From positions 85,770,084 to 85,834,083 of the forward strand of contig CM045770.1 in NCBI GenBank assembly GCA_025200525.1: a DNA stretch of 64,000 bases, written 5' to 3'. The first letter of the stretch is position 1. Every line of letters begins with the position of its first letter. Below the pieces are notes generated by a model. That model worked only from the letters and a program-made list of their open reading frames with translations. It was not told the origin of the DNA and did not search any database. Both the position numbers and the translations under genes were made by a program. Shown one piece after another: positions 46,896 to 58,934 of the stretch. This DNA comes from Camellia lanceoleosa. Lineage: Eukaryota > Streptophyta > Magnoliopsida > Ericales > Theaceae.

Positions 46896-47416
46896 GGGCG
46901 AATTACACTAACGGTCCTTATAGTTTGAGACTTGTGTCACTTTGGTCTCTGACTTTTCAATTGTGACACATTTGATTCTGAATTTTAAATTTCGTTCCAA
47001 ATAAGGACAATTGAATATATCATTACTTAATTTGAAGGGCAAAATCATTAATTTGGTAAAATATAAACTAATTTGATAAAAATAAATGTCAAAATTTTTT
47101 TTTTGATTTTTTAAAAATTATTTTTACCCATTAAAGATAAATTTAGCGACTCTAATTTTTCGTAAGTCATATTTATTATTATTATTTTATTTTATTTTTT
47201 ACTTTATTAATTGTGCGGTTACATGAAAATTTAATGTAATATTTAATTAATTTAATGTGCTATTTAATTATATATAATTAATTTAAATATTTACATATAT
47301 TGGTAAAAAAAAATTATATACATAAAAGGTGTTATATATATATATAGGAATTTATATAATATTATATAATAGTCAAGTAGGTTAGAATAGGGATTTGGTA
47401 ATCAAAAGAAAAGTAA

Positions 47417-47448
<32 letters not shown>

Positions 47449-50198
47449 AAGAGAGAGAGAGTAATCGAAGAAACAAAAGGAGATTAATTCCAAAGAGAAG
47501 GAGAAATGGGGAAGAAAGAAAAAATAAAGGAGAGAAAAGAAAAAACAAAAGGTTAGGGTTTTGTTTTGGTGGCTTTATTAGTTCTTTAAATAATTATTTG
47601 ATTTTCAAAAAAATATAGTGAGTACAAAATCCACTTCCTTTTATTTATATTTAATTTGTTATTTTTATTTATTTGATATTGGTTTAATTTTATATTTACG
47701 TGAAGATGATTGATTGATTTTAATTATTTTGATTAGTTGTGTATGTAAGGTTTAGGGTTTTTAGATGATTGATTGATTTTAATTATTTTGATTAGTTGTG
47801 TATGCAAGGTTTAGAATTTTTATATGGATTTATTTTATGGTTGTAATCACACTTATAGATATATAAAATTAAAGTAAACGTGGAACCCATAGATAAATTC
47901 CTTATACTCCACTACGACTCCATGGATTGTTGTTTTATTTGAATGTTGGTAAGAAAGAGTGTATAAAAAAAAAGGTGAGGATTATGAGATTTATTTAACT
48001 GCCTTAGGGTTGGCATTATTATGTTTATTCTCATTAGTGGATGAGAGATTGTGTATATGTATATTGTTGCCTCGTTCTCATGAGCAGACGAGTGCTTTGA
48101 TTTACGCGTGTACGTATATACTAACCATCCGGGGAGTGTGAGTCATACTCGGGACCATATCCCTTGTAAGTTTGGCTTCGGAGTGGTGTTAGGTATACGG
48201 AAGGCACATAGGAAATATGTGTAGGCCAGAAGTGAAGGGCCGAAGTGGTGGAGTTAAGGTATAAAGAATTTAATTATGAGTGTATTGGTATAGTGTGAAT
48301 TGTATTGATTTGTACAGGTTGAAAAATAGTAAACGACCTCGATAAATTATAAAATTTGAGCAGATGTATGTATACGTAATTCTAGACAACTTTTGTATTT
48401 TAACTTTTTATTAAAAAAATCGATTAGAACTTGTAATTGAATGATCTTGGTTATAATAATTTTTATTCATTTTAGGATAACAGACTTTAGATGCTGTTTT
48501 AACTCACAAAATGAGCTAATTTTTATTGGTTTCAAGTAAATTGAAGTAAAAAATTATTCTGCACACTTTTCGTGTTTTGAACTTTTCTAAAAAAAAAAAA
48601 TCATCTTAGGGAAGTTTCTGTTCGTTTTCAATTTCAGATTTTTCAATTGAATTCCGTCTAGGTTCTTCTATCAAGTTTTTCTCTCAATCTATTCTGTTTC
48701 TACTAAATTCGTACTCATAGTCTCTTAGGAAATTTGATTCTATACAACTTTTATTCTTTGAGTTTTGGTTAATTCGAATTATTTAAGTATGAAACGATAC
48801 ATTTTTATACTTCTTTAGTAAGTTACTTATGATTAAATTATACTAACTTCATTTTTTTTGCAGAATGGTGGGTCTTACTAACTTTTTATGTAGGGCTGAC
48901 CCACCATATTTTTATTTCTATTTGTTTATTTCATACTCAATTTATATTTCATTATGTACGGGTAAGAAACTAAATATCACCGTATCTCGAGAAATTATCT
49001 ATTCGCCTCGATGCAGATGGAACTACTTGTCTTGTCTCGTAACAAGAATTAAATTTATTTTTGTCTGTGTCTGGTGGACACGTGGGTGTTAATTTTTGTA
49101 CTCATACCAGTATATCAGTATACTGACCCGTTTTGTCTCTTTGCAACTCAGGTGCGTTCTGTTTGAGCACAACCAAGCTTTCTTTGGAGGATTAGTTGGG
49201 GCTACGGTGGTGACATGGAATAACTATAGTTGTTGGACATGTCGTTTGGACTTCTTTTGTTTTCTTGAGCTTAGGGTTGATATTAGTTTATGTATTTATT
49301 ATTTTTATGATTTTAGTATTTAGATAATTTGGCATTGTTTGTAACCTTACATTATTTAAGTTATTTTGACTATTTATTGTTACTTTAATGTTGAAGGTAT
49401 TGGTTAGTTATGAAATCATGGTAGATGGTTTGGTTGGTGTTTTGTTAGTTTTTTTTTTCTCTTGTAATCTTTTAAGAATGGAAATTTACTTAAACCCTTT
49501 GGAGACGTGAATGTTTAAATTTTGTTTCACCCCTAGGATTTGGATGATAGAATATTGATTGTGGTTTAGTCCTAAATTAATATTTAATTGTCCAAATTTT
49601 GGGGCGTGACAATAAAATTATGAACTTTTTTTTAAAATCTTTTAGACATTTATTTATTTATTTTACTAAACTAATTTTTATTATGTGTGTGGATGATGAT
49701 CATGTAATGGGTGATTGTTTTTATTATCATTAAATTAGTTTTCTATTTTTTCAAAAGTCAGATATGGCGATAACTTTAAAATTATTATTAAACCAATCTA
49801 TTAAATAAATAAATAAATAATCTAAAACTAAAAAAATTTCATATATTAGATATATTGATTACACATTAAAATCCCAAAATCCACCCATCATGTAAACATA
49901 TAATAAAAATTAATTTGGTAAAAAAAAAAAATGTCTAAAAGATTTATTAATTTTACATAATTTTATCTTTGGTAGGAAGAAAATAATTTTAAAAAATTCA
50001 AAAATATTTTTTTGACATTCGTTTTTGTCAAATTAGTTTGTATTTTATCAAATTGATGATTTTGTCCTTGAAATTAAGTAATGGTATCTTCAACTGTCTT
50101 TATTTGGAAAAATTCAGAGTCAAATGTGTCACAATTGAAAAGTCAAGAATCAATGTGACACATGCTCCAAACTATAGGAACTGTTAATGTAATTCGCC
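46896..50198. mobile_element. 3.3-kb long-TIR MULE, non-autonomous
   Basis: The ends GGGCGAATTACACTAACGGT and, reverse complemented, GGCGAATTACATTAACAGTT continue as inverted arms for about 250 bp (46896-47150 and about 49950-50198). The 10-bp duplication ATAATGTCTA is perfect (46886-46895 and 50199-50208). No MURA-type transposase was recognised. The interior has a GA tract (about 47405-47461), a TTAGGGTTTTG leader-like segment and, at 49601-49611, an LTR-like end GGGGCGTGACA, so a solo LTR of unresolved left border may be nested. ORFs at 48865-49323 were not recognised. Confidence 0.8.
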
Positions 50199-50231
50199 AT
50201 AATGTCTAAGGTATCTCAATATCGATTCAGA

Positions 50232-50582
50232 GAAAATTTGATCCAAAGAATTTCTCTAGACTTTCCAGAGAAAATTCGATTCAGAGAAAATTCGATCTAG
50301 AGAAAATTTTACACATCTTCAACACTAAATTTCTTTAGACACATCACAGAGAAAATTTTATACATCTCTAGCACCAAATTTCTCTGCACACGTCATAGAA
50401 AATTTTTTACACATCATAGAGAAAATTTCTCTGAATACATCACAGAGAAAATTTTACATATCTCTGACACCAAATTTCTCTACATACATCACAAAGAAAA
50501 ATTTTACAGATCACAAAGAAAATTTTACATATCTCCGACACCAAATTTCTTTAGACACATCACGGAGAAAATTTTACATGGG
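50232..50582. repeat. Irregular minisatellite
   Basis: Repeats of CACAGAGAAAATTTTACATA and TCTCTGACACCAAATTTCTC alternate with ACACATCACAGAG, at irregular 50- to 100-bp spacing, directly after the MULE duplication. Non-coding. Confidence 0.75.
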
Positions 50583-51030
50583 CTAACCAAGAATAGTTCG
50601 CGTTGCTTCACACAAAGCTTCCAATTGTGTCTCGCCACCACGTTAGCTTCATCACAGCAAGGCTTTTCATTGGAATTGGAAGACGTGAGTTGCTTCCATC
50701 TAAGGATACACATCATTTGTTGTAAAAAACATGGTTAGAACCGTTAATTAATAACTACAGATGGTTACAACATGGACGAAGATTGTTTAACCGAAAGTTC
50801 GTAGAAGAGGGAATCGGGAGGACAATCCTTACACTGCCACTAGAGGACCAGCCAAGAATCTTGCTTGGTTGGCTGAGAAGTTTTTTGAAGGCAGGCAATA
50901 ATTGCCCTAATCTTCAGAGTGCATTTGAGGTATAGTGGCGGAGGACTTTCATTAGACCATATGTCGAGCACGGGAATCCAAGTACTAATGTGAGTGAAGG
51001 AGCTTAGATATCATAAAACAATATTGTGAA
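50583..51030. other. Unassigned sequence
   Basis: Mixed-composition DNA with short unrecognised ORFs. The stretch 50760-51000 is less AT-rich and may be old coding sequence, but no family was recognised. Confidence 0.35.
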
Positions 51031-51645
51031 TCTCTTCTATTATTAAAAATGGGAGAGAGACCTTAAATTAATTTTTCTTTTATTTTATATAGTTGATATT
51101 TTGATTTAATTAAGAGGGTTTATTTAACAATCTTATAATTTAATATATATATATATATATATCATATAAAATCATTATTTGATAATACAGCTACAACATA
51201 TTTATATTTAATTTTTTTTCAATAAATTTTATATAGTTTCTATTTCTACATATTTTTTATTTTCCAAATGAATATAAAAGAAAATTAAATACTTAAAATT
51301 ACTTTTAATTTTATGTTACTAATTTTTCTTCTAATTTAACTATTATTTTTAATATTAAAATGACTATTTATTTTACTATCTTATAATTTAATATATATAT
51401 ATATATATCATACAAAATTATTATATGATTTTTATGATACAATAGAACTAAAATTATCAAAATTCACAAATAATTTAACAAATATATATATATATATATA
51501 AGTATTTAAGTAACACTTTTATAGAACGATAACATCACTATTATGAAAATAAATAATTAAAATTATTCTTTTCTAACACACATATCGTATCATCAAATAG
51601 TTTTTGAAAAAAAATAACGCGTGCATTGCACCGGTCAACTCCTAG
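51031..51645 (+). mobile_element. 615-bp non-autonomous Helitron
   Basis: Starts TCTCTTCTATTATTAAAAA after an A and ends CTCCTAG before a T, fitting Helitron insertion between A and T without duplication. About 20 bp before the end, GTGCATTGCAC forms the 3' hairpin. The TC...ATTATTAAAA start and the GTGCATTGCACCGG hairpin are typical of plant Helitrons. The interior is AT-rich with (AT)n runs at about 51144 and 51394. No RepHel protein. Confidence 0.75.
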
Positions 51646-52814
51646 TATAATTTATAATGACAAGTCATTTACAGAGTATCCATGCATGCATGTAAGGCTC
51701 TGTTTGTTTGAACCTTTTTTTTTAATTAATTTATTATTATTATTTATATTTAGCATAATAAAAAATAAAAATTACCAAAAAATGTTTTTTTTTTAGTTAA
51801 TAAAAATAAATAAATTTATTTGAGTGAAAAATTGTTTTTACCAATGCTACCACACTAACACAACTACCATCACCTCTAAAAAAAAATTTTGATGAAAATT
51901 TATGTTATGTGATAAAATGATGTAGAATTTATATCAATTAATATTAGGTGTTAATTTCTTATATGAACTGAGGTCTTGTTTGGTAAAACTATAAACAATT
52001 TCCCATTAATTTTTTTTTCCCACTTCATAAAAAATAAAATATTCATTAAAAAGTTAATTCCCAAATGAGGCCTACTGTTAAAATTGTAGTGCTATATGGT
52101 TAGGGACTCCTGTGGTAATTAGCGACGTTCTTATATATAAAAAAATTCAGAAATTACTAGTTTTTAATGACAGTTTAAAAAATTCGTTACAGAAAAATGA
52201 TAAATTCAAAAAATTGTCACAAAAAGTCTATTTTAGTGACGATTTTGTTAAGACCAACTTTTAGTGATGAATTGATAAGATTTAGTGAGAATTAAGTCCA
52301 ACTATTAGAACTTGCTAATAACTTATAAATAATAAAAAAAGGTTATTCGGTGTGATTTCTGTGAGTTATTTGTAGTTTTTTTTTAATTTTTTTTAAATAA
52401 ATTCTGAAAATATGTATCATACTGTTTGATATAAATTTTACTTACCGTTATTAAATAAAAATAATGTAAATAAGGTATAAAGAATAAAAAATAAAACACT
52501 CATCGAAGCATGTCTAGAACTATATCATCTAAACTTGGTCACTCTTTTTTTTTTTTTTTTAATTCATGATTTAAGTTCGATGACTCAAGTTCAACGACCA
52601 GATCTATTTAATGAATTTTATTTTGCAAAAGACCTGGTCAATTGATATTTGAGATTGAGGGGGTGTTTGGTAATTTACGTAAGTGTACTTATTTATATAA
52701 ATGTATTTATTTGGATTATATCAATCCTCTATTATTTTTTTTTTTGTAAAAAAATATACTTATTCAAATTATTCCAAATATCGGTTCAAATGAAGGTACT
52801 AAAAATCTAGTTTC
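51646..52814. other. AT-rich intergenic DNA
   Basis: No gene. At about 52130-52300 there are GCGACG / AGTGACGATTTT-like motifs that might be a decayed CACTA fragment, but no terminus was found. Confidence 0.4.
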
Positions 52815-52815
52815 C

Positions 52816-52861
<46 letters not shown>
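52815..52861. repeat. (ATT)n microsatellite
   Basis: About 15 uninterrupted ATT units adjoining the 3' end of the minus-strand SINE. They probably grew from its AAT-type tail. Confidence 0.9.
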
Positions 52862-53180
52862 TTTGTTACAGGAAAATCCTCCCTACTTTCCCGCACGTCC
52901 AAGGCAGCGCCTCTTACAGAGATCACTAGGGTGTCCTGTTAGCCGCTCCGAGCGAGGAGACTATAACCTGAGAACTTGCCCCGACCTCCCAAGATAAGCT
53001 CCGTCAAGACTCGCACAGCGAGAAAGCATTGAACCCACACCAAATGCTGATTAAACAACTTGAGATCCAATCTCCTAACCAACTGTGCTTTGGCCAGGAG
53101 ATTGACCCAAGGAAGAGGGAATTGAACTTGTGACCTTGGGGTTTAAACCCCAAACCTTAACCACAATGCCACCCATTCTT
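52862..53180 (-). mobile_element. tRNA-derived SINE
   Basis: Read on the minus strand it starts near GGGTGGCATTGTGG (A-box-like) and has AGTTCAATTCCC (B-box-like) about 45 bp on, the internal promoter of a tRNA-derived SINE. A non-tRNA body of about 230 bp follows, ending TTTTCCTGTAACAAAA and then an AAT-repeat tail. The GC content contrasts with the surroundings. ATT repeats occur on both sides (52815-52861 and about 53184-53201), so the target duplication cannot be read clearly. Confidence 0.6.
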
Positions 53181-53287
53181 GGGGTTTATTATTATTATTA
53201 TTTTTTGCTTAACCAAGACATTTTATAATCTAAGTAGAGATTTTAAAGTTGTCAAATCAAATTTTAAAAATACATTTTTTTATAATT

Positions 53288-56200
53288 GGGTAAATTACAC
53301 CGGCACTTCTAAAATTTCTGCTCAATATAGATTCTTTCTTAATATTTAAAAAATTATACTTATATCTCTGTCAGATTAAAATGAAATATTTGTGTCACGA
53401 CCCAAACCCGGCCCTATGGGTTTAGCAATGTGAATCGCCGATGATCCGAGATTATCAAGGCTTCTTTGAACAATAAAGAAACAGTTAAGCAGTATGAGGC
53501 TGGCGGAAGCCAATCTGATGAATAACTAGTGTCCATTGAAAGGAAAATCAGATGCCAAAAACATTTTTATGCATTCATACACCAAAACAAGACAATCTAT
53601 ACAATCGTTTACAAACATTCAAGACGAGGACCTAATCCTCGATAACAAGACAAAGAAAGATGACGGTCTATACAATAGTACAAAACAGGAGGAGACAGGG
53701 GACAATAAAAACACCCCAAGCCATAGCATGGCGACTTGGAACCTCACAGGAGGCACATAGGTCGGCTTGACAAAGCTGGGACCAACCCACGCCCTAGCTC
53801 GGCCCGTCACGAGAACCTACATATATATATAAACGGTGAGCTAAAGCCCGATGAATAACATAAAGCGTAAAGAGGTTATGAATGAATGTCCTTACAAGAA
53901 TGAAATCACTCATTAAACAAGATTTCATCTTTCAAGATTTCAATCAATCACCATATGTGGTACATCCATTAGTCTTCAAGAGGTCCAAAGGACCGGGTCT
54001 AACAGACTCTAACAAGAATGATGGCCATCAACAAGAATAGTATGGTTCCACAAGAAACCGACAGAGCTCAGAATAAGAATAAGAATTGCTAAGAATGCCA
54101 CAATGTCTGTCGTAATACAGACATACATTCATTCAAGAACAATAGCGAGAAATGCTTGATTCAAGATTCAAAAGATAACCATTTTGAACATATCTTTACA
54201 CAATTGTTACTCACAGAGATTGGGCTAATAGCAGCTAGAGCGCGTCCCCGAGAGCCAACCCTAGACAGTAAACTAATAGAACACACACTAAGTTTCACAG
54301 TCGGAAAGGATGATAATTAAATCCCTAAATTCCTCAGTATGGTTCTATGTCTAAATCCTCATTAAGATGCCTTAAACTAGGCCTAGGAATGCCTAGGATG
54401 GAATGAGGATGCAAAGATGTGCACAGAAACAGTTTTAGAATTTTCAATGAAATAGAGCCTCCGCCGAGCGAGTTTCGCCGAAAGCGCATAAGCAAACAAA
54501 GGTCTCGCCGGCGTCAACTTCCTCGCCGAAAGCGAGACACAACCCTACGCTCGAGCATACATTCACCCGCCGAAGGCCGATGCACAAAGGCAAGATGCCG
54601 GATGCGCGATTCGCTCGGCGTGAAACACTCCGCCGAGCGATCAGAAACAAGTCGAAGAAAATGCTGGGAGCATGATTTGCCCGCTCGAGCGGCACTTCCC
54701 CCGCTCGAGCGGACATCAAAAATCTGAAAAATCCAGGTTTGTATTCCAAGTTCAAAACTCAAGTTTGATGCCCCCAGCTCGATCCTCTTGGGCCCATTTT
54801 TTGGAAAACTCTTTCAAACACATAGAATAACACGTTTTAAAGCTCAATTTAAGAAATCAAGGCCCAAGGGTGTTTCAATTAAACTCAATTTCAAAATAAT
54901 TTTCAAGAACAACATGCAACCATGACATGCATGCACTTTAAACCAAATTAAAGGTTCAAATCTTGCTCTATTGAGCTCCAATCTTTGAAAACAATGTGGA
55001 AACATGGACTATAATACAAACATGAGCTTGCATGTACAATTCAACATGAAATCAACTCCAAAATACACCAAAATGGCCATGTATGCAACAATGGAGCTCT
55101 AATTCAACAATTATGAACAAAATCAAGACTCAAGTTTTCTATAACCCTGATACATGCAAGATGGAGCTTAAAGATAACAAGAAGACAATGAATTCACTTA
55201 CCTAAGTCTCAATTCAAGGTAAGGGAGCTAGATTATGCCAAGTTATACACTAATTCCAAGGAATTTCTACAAGATGAGCTTAATACTTCTCTTAACTCTC
55301 ACTCTCCCTTGTTTCTCTTGTTTGGTCGGTTGAGAGGCAAAATAGGGCTGATCAAGATGTTTTGTTCACATGCATTAAGGCTCAAATAATATTAAACAAT
55401 GGGTCCACTAAGGTGGCAATGTGGTAAATAAGTCAATCTTGCCAATTAAATCAATATTTAATCTAATTTAATCATTCCTAATCACATTTTAAATAAATAT
55501 ACCATTAAATCACAAATATTCTACTGATTACAAAACACTAAACGGTTTCTAATTCGGCCGCCGATAAGGCCTTCAATTAGCAATTTAAACATACGAATTC
55601 AAACAGATAGTCATTCAATCAAACAAATGTAATATGCAATTCAATAGATAAACTTATTCAATTTCAGTTTCGATTTCAATCAGTCCAGTCAGTACTTCGG
55701 TGAGTTCAATTATCAGTCATTATCGATTGCTTAATAAAGAATCAAGAGCTAATTCAAAGATAGCTTTATCGATAATCAGTACGAGGGTTGTTACAATTTG
55801 TTCTTTATAAAATAATAAAATAATATAGATATTTTGTTTATATTATATTTTAAGGGAAACAATAATCATTTTCTTTGGTTTAACTCACACAAAAAATTGA
55901 GTTTTTTATTTTTTATTTTTCATCTTTTATTATTTTTACTGATTTTTTTTAATGTTCTTAGCAATTTTTATTTTTTATTTTTTTAGATACACCTAATTTA
56001 GATATACTTAAGAAGTATAATAATTTGTATTTTTTTTAAATTCACCAAATACAAAAAAATATAAAAATTCAATACATTATCTTATTTTGTTGTATTCAAT
56101 GGATTTTTTTTAAAAGTTTTTTTTGTACAAATTTTATACTTTTTAAATATATCTAGATTAAATTGATCTAATCTAAATATAATAGTGGAAATAAAACTAA

Positions 56201-56626
56201 AAAATTATATTCATATGTAAAATCTTATACAAAAAAAACATTATAGAAATGTTGTGATAGTGATATTGTTATAAATATAAATCATGTTTATGGGTGCTTT
56301 ATTTTAAAGTGAAAGGTCACCATAAGCTATATTATTGTGTTTGAAAATTTTATATAAAATTTGTATTTGTATATCATCATTCAATAAGAATATGTTTAGG
56401 TATAATTTAATGATAAAATGTTGTAGAATGTAATCACGATGATAAGAAGAAGAAATGATATGAAAAAGGTAAAATGATCATATAGAAAATTTTAGGGTAT
56501 GACATCAGTAATTCAGAGACAATTTATAATAAGATTACAAATCTCATGAAGGAAAATGTAATTTTTCAAATACGAGGAGTGATCTGTATTGAACAGAAAC
56601 CTCAAGAGATACCAGTGTAATTTACC
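53288..56626. mobile_element. MULE-type MITE interrupted by a solo LTR
   Basis: The left end GGGTAAATTACACCGGCACT and the right end (reverse complement AGGTAAATTACACTGGTATC) match the family at 11091-11459. CTCAATATAGAT and TTCAATACAGATCA pair further in. The flanks share only an imperfect duplication (TTTATAATT and TTGCATAATT). Without the solo LTR it is about 0.9 kb, and it includes an AT-rich foldback family copy at 55895-56165. Confidence 0.65.
53393..55795 (-). mobile_element. 2.4-kb solo LTR (TGTCACGACC family)
   Basis: Starts TGTCACGACCC and ends GGGTTGTTACA with a perfect 5-bp duplication ATTTG (53388-53392 and 55796-55800). Shares blocks with 350-6666, for example GGAATGCCTAGGATGGAATG and the CCGATAAGGC region. 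No internal retroelement genes, so solo LTR. Minus orientation inferred from the TGTAACAACCC...GGTCGTGACA reading. The GC-rich part 54440-54720 carries decayed GCTCGAGCG palindromes. Confidence 0.85.
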
Positions 56627-56689
56627 TTGCATAATTTAATGTCATGCTCGACCTAGATAATTTCTTACTATTATGTCATCATTTGATTG

Positions 56690-57145
56690 GAAAGAATGTT
56701 GCTAGAAATGAGATAAGTTCCATTTCATATCTTATCTCTCTATATTTTTTTATATTTTTTTTGAAAGTTTCAATCTTAACCTGCATCGATAATTTAACCG
56801 TTTATCTCGTAAGTTTCACAATAAAGATCATTCATCCATATAAAAAATTAATATCATCAAACAATTATAAATAGAAGAATAAATCACATTTTGTTTTATA
56901 AAATGAACGATAAATAGAATTAAACTTAAACCATTCATTTTATAAAACAAAATGCGATTTATTTCCATATTTATAGTTGTCTGATGAAGCTAATTTTTTG
57001 CATGAACGAACTTTATTTTGGAGTTTACAAGATAGACGGTTCAGATCATCGATATGGGCGCAAATAAAAACATATAAGAAGAATATGAAAATGCATGGAG
57101 ATATGAGGTATAGAAAGAAACTTATCCCGTTGGACACATGCTATC
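56690..57145. mobile_element. ~450-bp foldback element
   Basis: Two arms of about 220 bp (56690-56915 and 56925-57145) are inverted copies around a centre near 56920. Examples are CACATTTTGTTTTATAAAAT against ATTTTATAAAACAAAATGCG, and GAGATAAGTTCC against the reverse complement GGGATAAGTTTC at the ends. No transposase and no clear duplication. A Stowaway- or Tourist-like origin is possible but unproven. Confidence 0.65.
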
Positions 57146-57551
57146 ATTGTTCAATCCTACTAAAATTGAAAAATCTAGCCAAAATCCTTCCATTGAACCC
57201 TTATTTGGTGAAAAGGAGAACCTAATTTATTTTGCTTCATAAACCCCCTAAGGATGAGGTGCATAATTGAGCAAAAATAAAATAAAATATCTTCTTTTTT
57301 TTGTTGGACAATATTGCCAGAGTGACATGTTATTGTAAACCAAGTAATATGTTACTGTGAGATAGAGTAATATATTACTGTGTATGTCAATTTTGACAGT
57401 AATAATTTTTTTTATTTTTTTATAAGAATTTCATATTCAATATAGATCTTATTTGATAGATCTTAATGAAATTATTCTACAAATACTAATTTTATTAAAA
57501 ATCGATATCCAAATCAAAAGTTATAGTATTTTAAAGTTTAATATTTTGATA
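57146..57551. other. AT-rich DNA with short TGTTACTGT repeats
   Basis: No gene. At 57327-57385 ACATGTTATTGTAA, ATATGTTACTGTGA and ATATATTACTGTGT form a degenerate triple repeat. Confidence 0.4.
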
Positions 57552-58025
57552 AGACCATCTCCAACGTTGCATCAGATTGTGCATCAAATTTGAAATTTGA
57601 TGAAAAAGTCATTTTTTTTCCCCTTCAATGGTTTCGTCAAACTGATATCAAATTGAGAATTAAGCAAAAATTTCACCAAACTAAGAACAGCATGAGATTT
57701 CACAATTTCACTATGCGTTTACGTTGGAGGTGGGTCCCACCGGTCAATCGACCGGGCGTCCTGCCAGTTGACCCGCCGGTCGTTCGATTTACTTAAAAAA
57801 ATGCACAGCTGCTTCGTTTTTGGTTAGCCGTTGAGCAACTGTTATCTCCTCTCCTCCTGTGCGTTACAAATACAACAATTCAAAAAGCTTCGGGTAGAAC
57901 AAGAAGATGATTTTAGCAACACAACTGACAAATTAGACCTAGGGATCTCTGCTTCTACCATCCAACCCCTTTCTTCAACCACTGCTTCCAAGGTATATCA
58001 ACAACAATTCACCTTTTATATGTAC

Positions 58026-58065
<40 letters not shown>

Positions 58066-58520
58066 AGAAAAACCAACCAATCACATGGCCCTGGATATAT
58101 TAGTTGGTTGGCTAATTCTTGAGCAACAAAAGGAGGAAGAAAACTGAACACCATGTGCATTAGAATTTTTGATGACAGAAGAGCAGAGAATAGGGATGAT
58201 GATTGTTGTCTTTATTAGTTGACGGATGGATGGTCAACCAACCCACATCATCAAGTGCTCTTCTTCCACCCTTATTGTTGGAAGCAAAACAGCCAAGAAT
58301 AGAATGAAGGACCAACACGAATTGGGAAACAGAAATGAAGGGGGAAAAAAAAAATCCAGTTGCCTTGTCCGGTCGATCGGCCAGTCGTCTTGCCAGACGT
58401 CCCTTGCCTTTTGATGAAAGCTACAGTGGAACCATTGGAGCGGCTCATATGAAATTGATGAAATTGGTTTTTTTTTACTCAAATTTGGTGAAAAATTTGT
58501 TCAACCATTGGAGATGCTCT
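57552..58520 (+). mobile_element. TIR element carrying a captured exon
   Basis: The left end AGACCATCTCCAACGTTG and the reverse complement of the right end, AGAGCATCTCCAATGGTTG, are the GAGCATCTCCAA terminus common in plant MITEs. No clean duplication. Inside, 57870-57990 reads through as an exon-like stretch (VEQEDDFSNTTDKLDLGIS and onward) ending CTTCCAAG before GTATATC, a good intron donor. The source gene was not recognised. A (GT)n tract lies at 58031-58063. Probably a gene-fragment-carrying element. Confidence 0.5.
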
Positions 58521-58934
58521 AATAGTGGTATGTGTTGGACATTTTAAGAAATTTTTTTTGTGCTTATTTTTAATGCATTAAAATTTTATTATGAGGGAGT
58601 TTTGACCAAATCCCTCAATAAAATTAGCTAAGATTGGAGGAGAAAAAAAAAAAAAAACAGAGACTCCCAATTTTAAACGCATTTTCATTCAAACTTTTAA
58701 AATTGTGCAGTAAGTATTATTTTTTGTTTTTTTGAAGGTTTAAATGTCAAATCAATATATATATATATATATATGATACATCTAAAAATAAAAAACACTC
58801 AACCCAATATATTAAATTTGTTATTTTATTATTTCACTTTAATCATTTTTACATTAATATTTTTTGAACTATTTTATAGATCCTCACCATTAAAATAATA
58901 AAAATAAAACATTTGGCATTATCTTTCTAAAAAC
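58521..58934. other. AT-rich DNA
   Basis: A/T-rich with an (AT)n run at about 58756-58773. Nothing else recognised. Confidence 0.4.

Noticed and set aside
48865..49323. Two consecutive 75-residue plus-strand ORFs as a host gene
   Set aside because: No recognisable domain, aromatic-rich AT-driven composition, and location inside a MULE; left as unidentified cargo.
53124..53180. tRNA-like A and B boxes on the minus strand
   Set aside because: No complete cloverleaf or anticodon arm was seen; better explained as the head of a SINE.
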